NCBI GenBank assembly: GCA_036401375.1
Contig: DASWVB010000019.1
Span: forward strand, 1 to 64,000
Direction of reading: 5' to 3'
DNA length: 64,000 bases
From: DASWUZ01 sp036401375
GTDB lineage: Bacteria > Acidobacteriota > Terriglobia > Terriglobales > Acidobacteriaceae
Below the pieces are notes generated by a model that saw only the letters and a list, made by a program, of their open reading frames with translations, had not been told where the DNA came from and did not search any database. The translations under genes were made by a program, and so were the position numbers. Positions 9,107-16,593 of the stretch are shown in pieces. Each line of letters begins with the position of its first letter. The first letter of the stretch is position 1.

Positions 9107-9829
9107 GTGAATCGCCGCTGTCTTGCCCTTCTTATCCTAGCGCTTGCCGGCTGCCATTCGGCCCCGATTTCGACTCCATCGAACTCCGCGGGTCCGGCTG
9201 AGACTGCCGCTTCACCGGTTTCTCCTGCCGTCGGAGCCGCTACTAACACCACGGCCGCCGAAGCTGAGATGCCCGACAGGCGTCCCGTCATTGTGGCGTT
9301 CGGCGACAGTCTTACGGCTGGCTTTGGAGCGGACCCCGGCCAGAGCTACCCCGACTTTTTGCAGCGTGAGCTGGAGGCTCGCGGCTACCACTACCATGTG
9401 ATCAACGCGGGTGTAAGCGGCAACACTACTAAAGACGGACTGGAGAGGCTGAAGGAAGTGCTGGCGCTCCATCCGAGTGTTGCCATCGTCGCGTTCGGTG
9501 GCAACGACGGTCTGCGCGGACTACCCATCAGCGAGAGCCGTAACAATCTTGATCAGATCATTGCGGCGTTGAGGCGCGCCCACGTCCAGGTAGTTTTAGG
9601 GGGTATCACTCTGCCTCCCAACTATGGCGCCGACTACATCGCCCAGTTCAACCAGACCTACACCATTGAGGCGCGCAAGTACCACGTGCCCCTGCTTCCT
9701 TTCCTGCTCATCCACGTCTACGACGTACCCGGTTCGATGCAGGAGGATGGCATTCACGCGACCTCACAGGGCAATCACCAGGTCGCGCTTAACCTGTTGC
9801 CCCTGGTGACGCCTCTGTTGAAGAAGTAG
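9107..9829 (+). CDS. GDSL-type esterase, predicted lipoprotein (TesA-like)
   Basis: About 240 residues with a lipoprotein signal (LALLILALAGC, the lipobox cysteine near residue 15) and a serine- and alanine-rich linker. The SGNH hydrolase domain shows block I FGDSLTAGFG, block II NAGVSGNTT, block III FGGNDGLRG and the C-terminal DGIHATSQG with the catalytic Asp-His pair. It should hydrolyse ester or thioester bonds at the cell envelope. The start at 9107 is a GTG chosen because it places the lipobox correctly; a TTG at 9026 in the same frame would give a long unusual N-terminus. In other bacteria tesA lies beside ybbA/ybbP, as here, which supports a common envelope-lipid role. Confidence 0.87.
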   Translation: MNRRCLALLILALAGCHSAPISTPSNSAGPAETAASPVSPAVGAATNTTAAEAEMPDRRPVIVAFGDSLTAGFGADPGQSYPDFLQRELEARGYHYHVINAGVSGNTTKDGLERLKEVLALHPSVAIVAFGGNDGLRGLPISESRNNLDQIIAALRRAHVQVVLGGITLPPNYGADYIAQFNQTYTIEARKYHVPLLPFLLIHVYDVPGSMQEDGIHATSQGNHQVALNLLPLVTPLLKK

Positions 9830-9916
9830 CGGAATAGCGCAACCCAAACATGAAGCAACCTGAAGATTAGAAGCCGACGACACTTAGGTCGCGGAAACCC
9901 CATGCCTGATCGGGCT

Positions 9917-10801
9917 TTATCCAAGCACTACTACTGGTTGGAACAGAGTTCCGGCAACCCGCTTGGAAATAGCCAGTAAGTCGTGCTGGTCAGCGAACAC
10001 CTTCACCAGGGGAGCACCCGAAAACTCTGGAAGATTGACAGCACCGCCGTTGCGAAGCCGTCCCGCTGAGAACGAATCGGCAGTCACAGAAGGCAAGGTA
10101 GGCAGCAGCTCCCGCGGGTGCCGCATGTGCTGCTCTAGCTCTCCTACACCGCTAAGCGCTTCGATCTGTGCGAGGCTCAGTGCCTCATCGATTGCGAAAG
10201 GCCCGGCCGCGGTTCTGCGCAGACTCGCCAGATGCGCTCCGCAGCCGAGTATTTCTCCCAGATCATGAGCCACAGAGCGAACATAGCCCCCAGCAGAGAC
10301 CCTGATTGAAAACTCGGCTACGTTACCCTCGAGGCTTAGCAGATCAAACTGATCGATGTTGATGCGAACTGCTTTCATGACGACGGCCTTGCCCTCACGC
10401 GCCATTTTGTAAGCTGGCTTGCCGTCGATCTTCTTGGCCGAGAAGACGGGCGGCGTCTGCTCTACCTCACCGTGAAAGCCAGATGATGCGGCGCGTACTT
10501 GCTCCAACGTGAGGACGGGATGGCACGAAGCCGAAGTAGGTGCGCCGTCAGCATCGTAAGTGTCGGTCGAGTAGCCGAAGCAGATTGTTCCCGTGTAAGA
10601 CTTGGGCAGTTTCCCAAAGAACTGAAGCAGCCGTGTGTACTTTCCAAGCAGCAACGGCAGAACGCCGGTGGCCATCGGATCGAGAGTGCCCAAGTGACCG
10701 ATAGACGATTCACCAAGCAGCTGGCGGACGCGGCTCACTACGTCATGTGAGGTAATCCCTTTCGGCTTATCGACAACAACCAGACCATTCACACCTCTCA
10801 C
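9917..10801 (-). CDS. truB: tRNA pseudouridine-55 synthase TruB
   Basis: 294 residues. The N-terminal GLVVVDKPKGITSHDVV and the catalytic segment HLGTLDPMATGVLPLLLGK (Asp near residue 41) are those of TruB, which makes pseudouridine 55 in the T-loop of tRNAs. The region YVRSVAHDLGEILGC is the other conserved TruB block. The start codon is GTG at 10799-10801. It is the last gene of the minus-strand run that includes folE and the pterin genes, separated from folE by a strong hairpin, so it may have its own transcript. Confidence 0.95.
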   Translation of the reverse strand: MRGVNGLVVVDKPKGITSHDVVSRVRQLLGESSIGHLGTLDPMATGVLPLLLGKYTRLLQFFGKLPKSYTGTICFGYSTDTYDADGAPTSASCHPVLTLEQVRAASSGFHGEVEQTPPVFSAKKIDGKPAYKMAREGKAVVMKAVRINIDQFDLLSLEGNVAEFSIRVSAGGYVRSVAHDLGEILGCGAHLASLRRTAAGPFAIDEALSLAQIEALSGVGELEQHMRHPRELLPTLPSVTADSFSAGRLRNGGAVNLPEFSGAPLVKVFADQHDLLAISKRVAGTLFQPVVVLG

Positions 10802-10809
10802 TATAAGGT

Positions 10810-10870
10810 GTTCGGTGCGAGGGCGGGTTCGCCTGCTCGCAAGAGGTCGAGAGCAGGCGAAAGGCCGAAC
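10810..10870. terminator. Strong hairpin between folE and truB
   Basis: TTCGCCTGCTC (10828-10838) pairs perfectly with GAGCAGGCGAA (10851-10861) around a 12-base loop, and an outer GTTCGG/CCGAAC pair (10810-10815, 10865-10870) extends it. It lies just after the folE stop on the minus strand. No run of T follows, so it is either a terminator that needs a factor or an RNA-processing or mRNA-stability hairpin. Confidence 0.55.
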
Positions 10871-10881
10871 GCAACGGTCTG

Positions 10882-11493
10882 TTAAAAGTTGACCTGACCC
10901 CGGTCCCTCACCAGGGACAGAAACTCGCTGCGCGTCTTCTGTTCACGAAAGACGCCCACCATGGCCGACGTTACCGTCGAGGAGTTCTGCTTCTCAACAC
11001 CGCGCATCATCATGCACAGGTGGCGAGCCTCGATCACCACACCTACACCGAGAGGCGAGACGGCCTCCATGATGCAGTCCGCAATCTCCCGAGTCAGCCG
11101 CTCCTGCACCTGCAGTCGCCGCGCAAAGACCTCCACGAGCCTCGGAATTTTGCTCAGCCCGATCACCTTTCCGTCGGGAATGTAGGCCACATGCACCTTG
11201 CCGAAGAATGGCAGCAGGTGATGCTCGCAAAGCGAAAACATCTCGATATCTTTGACGATCACCATCTCGTCGTAGTTGACGTCGAAGAGGGCTCCTCCGA
11301 GTATCTCGGCCGGGTCCTCCCGATACCCCTTTGTTAGAAAGGTCATGGATTTTGCGACCCGCCGGGGGGTCTGCTCCAATCCCTCGCGCGTTGAGTCAGG
11401 ATCGAAACGTCCCACCAGTTCGCGATAGAGTTCCTCCGTCGTGTAGCTCGACAGAGCGGCTTCGTTCTTTACTTCTATGGCTGTACCTGCCAT
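10882..11493 (-). CDS. folE: GTP cyclohydrolase I FolE
   Basis: About 203 residues converting GTP to 7,8-dihydroneopterin triphosphate, the first pterin intermediate. Visible FolE features are the zinc-site and catalytic stretch FSLCEHHLLPFFGKVHVAYIP, the EARHLCMMMRGVEKQ block with its second cysteine, and the C-terminal TRSEFLSLVR. The start at 11493 (ATG) has a purine-rich AGGAAGAGG about 6 bases upstream; a GTG at 11514 is in frame but lies in this leader. It follows two PTPS paralogues in the same direction, so the product should be passed on to them. Confidence 0.95.
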   Translation of the reverse strand: MAGTAIEVKNEAALSSYTTEELYRELVGRFDPDSTREGLEQTPRRVAKSMTFLTKGYREDPAEILGGALFDVNYDEMVIVKDIEMFSLCEHHLLPFFGKVHVAYIPDGKVIGLSKIPRLVEVFARRLQVQERLTREIADCIMEAVSPLGVGVVIEARHLCMMMRGVEKQNSSTVTSAMVGVFREQKTRSEFLSLVRDRGQVNF

Positions 11494-11570
11494 GACTTGC
11501 CTCTTCCTCACCACTCATGCGTCGCGGCAGCAGATTTGCGCCGTAGCGATGTTGTCTAAGCAGTGCACGA

Positions 11571-11978
11571 TTAGCCGCCCATACATTCGAAGGAGTTATT
11601 CCGGGTCTCCTCGATGCGCACGCCTATCAGCTCAGCACTTCCTATAGCAGCCTTCAAAAGACCATAAATCCTGATGCTTAGATTTTCAGTAGTGGGCACC
11701 AGATCCGCGAACTCCGCACATAGATTAAGGTTCTCATGATCGAACCGCTCCAGTACTTCTTTTTGAACGCAGCGATCGAGGTCGACCATATTGCACACCA
11801 TGCCCGTGACCCCGTCGACCTGGCCACCCACCGTCACCTCGACAACATAGTTGTGGCCGTGACCATGCGGATTGTTGCACTTCCCGAACATCGCAGCGTT
11901 TTGCTCTTCAGTGAATGCCTCGCTGTGCAGGCGATGCGAAGCGCTGATGGTGTATCGCCGTGAGAAGTACGCCCTCAT
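11571..11978 (-). CDS. 6-pyruvoyl-tetrahydropterin synthase / QueD paralogue 2
   Basis: 135 residues of the PTPS/QueD family, which acts on dihydroneopterin triphosphate. The zinc-binding histidines (SASHRLH and HGHGHNY) and the catalytic cysteine in GKCNNPHGHGHNY are present, with the Asp-His of FDHENLN and the C-terminal EETRNNSFE. Keeping the cysteine favours a true PTPS or QueD over the PTPS-III type, which uses glutamate. It sits 12 bases after the other PTPS paralogue and upstream of folE. It may serve tetrahydropterin or queuosine-precursor synthesis. Confidence 0.88.
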   Translation of the reverse strand: MRAYFSRRYTISASHRLHSEAFTEEQNAAMFGKCNNPHGHGHNYVVEVTVGGQVDGVTGMVCNMVDLDRCVQKEVLERFDHENLNLCAEFADLVPTTENLSIRIYGLLKAAIGSAELIGVRIEETRNNSFECMGG

Positions 11979-11990
11979 GCTGCCGCCTCG

Positions 11991-12413
11991 TCACTCGCCA
12001 TAGTAGTCGGCAAAGAGATCCGCCATCTCGTAGACCCGCACGCGGTGCAGCCTCGCACCAGCCAGTCTGCCATCCGCAAATCCCGGCGCTAGCCTCCTCC
12101 AGATTGCGATAGCTATGTTTTCTGCGGTAGGCATCATGTCTCTAAACTCCGGTACTTCAAGGTTCAGATGCCGGTGATCATATGTCTGCAGTACCTCGCG
12201 CTCGATCATCTCTTTTAACTCCCTCAGGTCTACAACGAAGCCGGAGGTGGCATCCACTTCGCCAGCAATAGTAACTTCGAGAGTGTAGTTGTGCCCATGT
12301 CCGTTCCGGTTGGAACACTTTCCGAAGACGCGTTGATTCTCCTCGGCGGTCCATCCATCAACCCAGTAGTAGTGCGAGGATGAAAAATCAGCGCGGCGCG
12401 TAAGTAAGATCAT
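11991..12413 (-). CDS. 6-pyruvoyl-tetrahydropterin synthase / QueD paralogue 1
   Basis: 140 residues, PTPS/QueD family. Zinc ligands are in DFSSSHYYW and NGHGHNYTLE, the catalytic cysteine in GKCSNRNGHGHNY, the catalytic pair in YDHRHLN and a conserved Glu in RVYEMADLF. It is similar to its neighbour but not close enough to be a recent copy: the N-terminal histidine context and the C-terminus differ. It heads the PTPS-PTPS-folE run. Two adjacent PTPS proteins plus FolE suggest they perform different steps or form a mixed hexamer. Confidence 0.88.
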   Translation of the reverse strand: MILLTRRADFSSSHYYWVDGWTAEENQRVFGKCSNRNGHGHNYTLEVTIAGEVDATSGFVVDLRELKEMIEREVLQTYDHRHLNLEVPEFRDMMPTAENIAIAIWRRLAPGFADGRLAGARLHRVRVYEMADLFADYYGE

Positions 12414-12488
12414 CTCCTACTATCATACTGAGCTTGTCCTGCTTGGATACCGGAGTACGCTCTTTGCCAGCTTGCGTCCTGGCTTGCG

Positions 12489-13526
12489 TCAAGCCGGGTA
12501 TATGCGGTTCTTCCAGGTTACGCGGCGTTTGATGGTGTGCTGAAACCAGCTGCGAATTAGGAGAAACGAAAATAGGGGCAGCCCAATCGTTGATAACGCA
12601 CAATCGGCCGCCGAGAAGTTCGACCGTGCCGCACGTCGATAAACACGCCAGATAGTTCGCAGCCACAGCAGGGCAAAAGCCACTCGCGCCACTGGCTGGA
12701 AAAAGTACAGCATAAGCAGCGGCAGTGCAGTCAGGAGGATCACATCCAGAAGACGCCAGGCCGCCAGCAACAGCCCATTGCCAAAGAGCAGCGCCAGGTT
12801 CTTCGTCCAGCCCTCAATCATCGCACCAAAGCTGCGATACATCCTGGTGCTCAGTGCCTCCGGAGCGTAGCGGAATCTGAGGCCCAGCTTGCGCCGCTTG
12901 ACCAGCCGCGCCATCGCTACATCTTCGAGCAGTGAATCCGCGACTGCCTGATGACCTCCTACTTCAAAGTATGCGGCGCGCTTCACCAGCAGGAACTGCC
13001 CGTTCGCTGCCGCGAGCCGGTTTGCCGGGTCCGAGACCTTCTCCGGTGGATAGGCAAGCGCCAGTTCACTGAAGACCAGCGGCATCAATGCCCGCTGCCA
13101 GAATCCACTCACCAGCTGCCGGGGCGAGTAGGAGAGCATCGCCACACCCGCCTTGTTCGCCTCACGAACTCCGCGCTGCAGGTCGCCAGGCTCATGGACC
13201 GTGTCGGCATCAGTAAAGAGCAGCCACTCGCCGGTCGACGCCCCGGCGCCTGCCCATGCCGCATTCGCCTTTCCCGTCCACCCCTTTCGCAGGGGCGGAG
13301 CATCAACTACCGTGACCCCGGACAATGCACTCGCGATCGAGCGGGTTGCGTCGCTTGACCCATCGTCTATGACGATCAGTTCCCAGTCCACTCCAAGCTG
13401 GAGGCTCACATCCGACTGCCTCACCAGCGACTCGAGGCAGGCCGCAATGCACTCCTCCTCGTTACGGGCTGGAACGATGACGGAAAGCAACATGCCTGCG
13501 GGTTTCGGGAACTCGGTCGAATGCAC
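12489..13526 (-). CDS. Family 2 glycosyltransferase, membrane-anchored (HpnB/CrtQ-like)
   Basis: 345 residues. A GT-A nucleotide-sugar domain (VIVPARNEEE, then VIDDGSSDAT and the metal-binding LLFTDADTVH) is followed by a predicted acceptor segment with LLEDVAMARLVKR and at least three C-terminal hydrophobic segments (LLLAAWRLLDVILLTALPLL and after). This layout matches membrane glycosyltransferases such as those of carotenoid or hopanoid glycosylation. The GTG at 13526 has GGAG five bases upstream; an ATG at 13493 is an alternative. The acceptor is not identifiable. It is the upstream-most gene of the minus-strand pterin run and is divergent from the thioredoxin-like gene. Confidence 0.8.
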   Translation of the reverse strand: MHSTEFPKPAGMLLSVIVPARNEEECIAACLESLVRQSDVSLQLGVDWELIVIDDGSSDATRSIASALSGVTVVDAPPLRKGWTGKANAAWAGAGASTGEWLLFTDADTVHEPGDLQRGVREANKAGVAMLSYSPRQLVSGFWQRALMPLVFSELALAYPPEKVSDPANRLAAANGQFLLVKRAAYFEVGGHQAVADSLLEDVAMARLVKRRKLGLRFRYAPEALSTRMYRSFGAMIEGWTKNLALLFGNGLLLAAWRLLDVILLTALPLLMLYFFQPVARVAFALLWLRTIWRVYRRAARSNFSAADCALSTIGLPLFSFLLIRSWFQHTIKRRVTWKNRIYPA

Positions 13527-13625
13527 TACTGCTCCAGCGCTGAAGGAGATCGAAAAAGGCCAAGCTCTCGGCCTGCTCGCATCAACAACTTAAGATCAAC
13601 ACCTGCTTAGTATTATAGAAAGGTC

Positions 13626-14153
13626 TTGATCAGGCGCCCTTTGGACACGAAGTCGACCATACGCACCGTGCCGATGCTCAGCGCTTGGCCTGTGTTGCTG
13701 TCCCTCTTGGCCCTCAACGGCTGTGATCGCGGCTCCCGGCCCGAGCAGATTGGCCTTCCTGCACCCGATTTCGTGATCCGAGATGGCTCCCAGACGATCC
13801 AGCTCAGCAGCTACCGGGGCCGGGTCGTGCTGCTCAATTTTTGGGCGAGCTGGTGCCAGCCCTGTATCGATGAGCTCCCTTCCCTCATTGAACTGCAGCA
13901 CCGCATGCCGCGCCTGGTCGTGCTCACTGTGGATGAGGACGAGGATGAGTCTGCATACCACCAGTTCCTCGCCGACAACCACGTCGACCTGCTCTCCGTT
14001 CGTGACGCCCTTCAAGCAAGCAATAAGCTTTATGGCACCTATCGATTTCCCGAGAGTTTTCTCATCGACCCGCACGGCGTAGTGCGCAGAAAGTTCATAG
14101 GCGCGCAGGATTGGACGAGCCCGGAGATACAGGTTTACGTTCAGAGCCTCTGA
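13626..14153 (+). CDS. TlpA-like thioredoxin-fold lipoprotein
   Basis: About 175 residues. A membrane anchor ending in LLALNGC (lipobox) precedes an AhpC/TlpA-type thioredoxin domain with LLNFWASWCQPCIDELPSL, in which the CQPC redox pair is visible, and the cis-proline segment RFPESFLIDPHG. It should reduce or exchange disulfides in the envelope, for example in cytochrome c assembly. The TTG at 13626 has GAAAGG close upstream; an ATG at 13674 is in frame but lies within the signal peptide. A second TlpA-like protein is at 48038. Confidence 0.82.
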   Translation: MIRRPLDTKSTIRTVPMLSAWPVLLSLLALNGCDRGSRPEQIGLPAPDFVIRDGSQTIQLSSYRGRVVLLNFWASWCQPCIDELPSLIELQHRMPRLVVLTVDEDEDESAYHQFLADNHVDLLSVRDALQASNKLYGTYRFPESFLIDPHGVVRRKFIGAQDWTSPEIQVYVQSL

Positions 14154-14240
14154 GATGCGCTCTGCCGTGGCACAGCACTCGCCGAGGACCAGATGGAGAG
14201 GCCCGTCATACAGTTCGCGTCGCCCTGATATGATCTGCCC

Positions 14241-14522
14241 ATGACCACCGTCGAAGTACTCTTTCGCTACTCCCTGCACCCCACGGAAGCAGCCATGTCT
14301 GCACTGGGGAATCTGCGCGAGGTTTATGGCATTCGACGCGTGGTGGTGCGCGAGACAGAGCAGACCATCCGGGTCGAGTACGACGCGACCCGGCTGAGCG
14401 TGCCGGCGGTGGCCAAGCTCCTGCGCAGCTCGGGCCTCGCAATCTCAGAGGAGATCCCACTGATCTCACCCGCCCAGGCGGCAACAGAAGCAGCACCGGC
14501 CGTTCTTACCCCGCCCAGGTAA
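14241..14522 (+). CDS. Small HMA-like (heavy-metal-associated) domain protein lacking CxxC
   Basis: 93 residues. The core EVLFRYSLHPTEAAMSALGNLREV with VYGIRRVVVRETEQTIRVEYDATRL has the beta-alpha-beta-beta-alpha-beta pattern of an HMA (CopZ) domain, ending in VAKLLRSSGL. The metal-binding CxxC of the loop is absent, so it is probably not a copper carrier of the usual type. A short proline/alanine tail follows. It lies 88 bases after the TlpA-like gene. The function is unknown. Confidence 0.65.
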   Translation: MTTVEVLFRYSLHPTEAAMSALGNLREVYGIRRVVVRETEQTIRVEYDATRLSVPAVAKLLRSSGLAISEEIPLISPAQAATEAAPAVLTPPR

Positions 14523-14873
14523 ACTTCGGCCTCACACTTGTTCCACTCCGCACAATCACTTCGTCACGAGGAAGCACCCGCACTCCCGGCCTATCGTCCA
14601 GCCGCACCAATCGCGCAGCGTTATATTCGCTTCCGAATGGTGCGGCGACGTTTCTGCGCGTGACGATGCTTCTTGCGCGTCTCGGTACCGCGGTTTTTAT
14701 AACATCAACATCTTCGACCAACGAAATCCTCAAGTCTCGCAATCCATAGTCGAACGCAAACCGTAGTCACTCCAACTGAGCGGCTACCGATCGTGATCTT
14801 TCGCATACCTACGCCCTCCGGGCAGGTCGCGCGCCGTTCCCTCACCGCGTCAACTTGTTTGAAGGAGAGCCAC
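14523..14873. other. Intergenic region, 351 bp
   Basis: I see no gene that I can support. A 78-residue open frame on the minus strand (14506-14742) starts with TTG, overlaps the end of the HMA-like gene and shows no family motif. The stretch just upstream of 14874 contains GAAGGAGAG, the ribosome-binding site of the DUF4331 gene. Confidence 0.5.
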
Positions 14874-16487
14874 ATGTTAAAGCCGAAACAGCTCATCGGA
14901 CTCAGCTTGAGCCTGATGATGGCATCGCCCACGGGGGCCTTTGCATCGAGCCACCGGGAAGCGCCCATAACCGCATTGGATCAGAAGGCCGACATTACGG
15001 ACTTCTATTCCTTTGTAAGCTACGACCACCCCGATCGCGTCACGTTCATCATGAACGTCGATCCCTTCCTCGAGCCGAGCAACGGACCTAACTACTTCCC
15101 CTTCGATCCCAACATCCTCTACGAGATCAAGATTGACAATAACCAGGATGCTCTGGCGGAAGTAACCTTCCAGTTCCGGTTCACCACACAGATCCGCACT
15201 CCACAGTCCTTCACCGCGTACGGCGGCGCCGGCAAGGGCCTCGTCGCACCTAAGAACTCCCCTGCCCCGATAGCTCCCGGCTTCCCCATCGTTCCGCCAG
15301 CCATTACTTCGCTCGACGGGCCTGGCTCGGCAGGAATCAATGTGCTGCAAACCTATAGTGTGACCATGATCAAGGGCGGCCAGGCAATAAGCATCACCAA
15401 GCCGGATTCAACAGACCTGATCGCTGTTCCCACGAACGTCGGTCCGCGCACAATGCCCAACTACGCCGCTCTGGCTCAGCAGGGCGTTTACCACGGGCTG
15501 CAGGGAGCCGGAGTGCAGGACGTCAGCGTCTTCGCCGGTACTGTCGCCGATCCGTTCTTTATTGATCTGGGAGCCGCTTTCGACACTTTCAACTTCCGCA
15601 AGGCCGCTGGCGGGGGCGTGCTCACCGACGTCGAAGATGCCAACGACCTCAAGAACCTGGCACCCAACTCCGTGTCCGGCTTCAATGTCAATACCATCGC
15701 TATCGAGGTGCCGATCAGCATGCTCACCAGCGATGGAGCCGTTCACCCCGCAACCGACCCGAAGGCTACCATCGGCTCATGGGCAACTACCTCGAGGCCT
15801 CAAACAACCGTGCGCCGCTCTCCCGATCCGGCTATGAACACTGGAAGCTTTTACCAGATCCAGCGGCTTGGCAATCCCCTCGTCAACGAGTTGGTTATCG
15901 GTACTGGATCGAAAGATCGCTGGAGCATGGAGCAGCCGGTCAATGACATGCAGTTTGCGAGCTTTGATCTCGACCCGAACCTGGCGCGAGCTTTCAATGC
16001 GTTGTATGGCATCAAGGTACCCACTCCACCACGCGTAGACCTGCTTCCCCTCGTCGTCTATGCTCCTCCTATCGCCGCGGCTGGCACCCCAGTGGGCCCA
16101 ATCGCAGACCTGCTCCGCCTCAATACGGGAGTAGCTCCAACTCCCATCGTAAGACGCAGCCGTCTTGGTCTGCTTGTTGGTGACGGTGCCGGCTTCCCTA
16201 ATGGACGGAGGCTCACTGACGACGTCGTTGACATCGCGGCACGCGTGGTTGGCGGTGGAGTCCTCAGCCCTGGCTTCAACGTCTTCCCCAACAACCGGAT
16301 CGGCGACGGAGTGAACGCGACTGACGTGCCCACTCAGGAGACGTTCCCTTACGTGCACTACGCGTACAGTGGACGCGATAGCCGCCACATCGACCCCAGC
16401 GAAGATGGCTGCGGTTATCAGCGCACCGGGAATACCTTCCCGCCGCCGGGCGATCAGGGTGGAACCACAGTCTGCCCTGTCCTGTAA
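14874..16487 (+). CDS. DUF4331 secreted protein
   Basis: About 537 residues with a signal peptide (LSLSLMMASPTGAFA) cleaved before SSHREAP. The stretch SHREAPITALDQKADITDFY and the following VTFIMNVDPFLEPSNGPNYFPFDPNILYEI are hallmarks of DUF4331, a secreted beta-rich family of unknown biochemical role. The ATG at 14874 has GGAGAG seven bases upstream; an in-frame start at 14793 lies before the signal peptide and is not needed. It is the first of three same-strand genes (TPR protein, Ni/Co transporter). It ends just before a strong hairpin that may limit read-through. Confidence 0.85.
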   Translation: MLKPKQLIGLSLSLMMASPTGAFASSHREAPITALDQKADITDFYSFVSYDHPDRVTFIMNVDPFLEPSNGPNYFPFDPNILYEIKIDNNQDALAEVTFQFRFTTQIRTPQSFTAYGGAGKGLVAPKNSPAPIAPGFPIVPPAITSLDGPGSAGINVLQTYSVTMIKGGQAISITKPDSTDLIAVPTNVGPRTMPNYAALAQQGVYHGLQGAGVQDVSVFAGTVADPFFIDLGAAFDTFNFRKAAGGGVLTDVEDANDLKNLAPNSVSGFNVNTIAIEVPISMLTSDGAVHPATDPKATIGSWATTSRPQTTVRRSPDPAMNTGSFYQIQRLGNPLVNELVIGTGSKDRWSMEQPVNDMQFASFDLDPNLARAFNALYGIKVPTPPRVDLLPLVVYAPPIAAAGTPVGPIADLLRLNTGVAPTPIVRRSRLGLLVGDGAGFPNGRRLTDDVVDIAARVVGGGVLSPGFNVFPNNRIGDGVNATDVPTQETFPYVHYAYSGRDSRHIDPSEDGCGYQRTGNTFPPPGDQGGTTVCPVL

Positions 16488-16505
16488 CCCTGCCCCATAA
16501 CCCGC

Positions 16506-16560
16506 TTGAACCAGGGACTCTTCGCAAGCCGTCGCTCAGCGAAGAGTCCCCTGGCTTCAA
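16506..16560. terminator. Long hairpin between the DUF4331 and TPR genes
   Basis: CCAGGGACTCTTCGC (16511-16525) pairs with GCGAAGAGTCCCCTGG (16539-16554) with one bulged base, and TTGAA/TTCAA extends the stem outward. No T run follows directly. It is a terminator or attenuator that may lower expression of the downstream TPR and transporter genes relative to the DUF4331 gene. Confidence 0.65.
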
Positions 16561-16593
16561 CACCATGCCGTCCGCGCTCGACGAGGTTTGTTC

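Noticed and set aside
14506..14742. 78-residue open frame on the minus strand
   Set aside because: Starts with TTG, overlaps the end of the HMA-like gene, shows no motif and has no clear ribosome-binding site; too weak to annotate.
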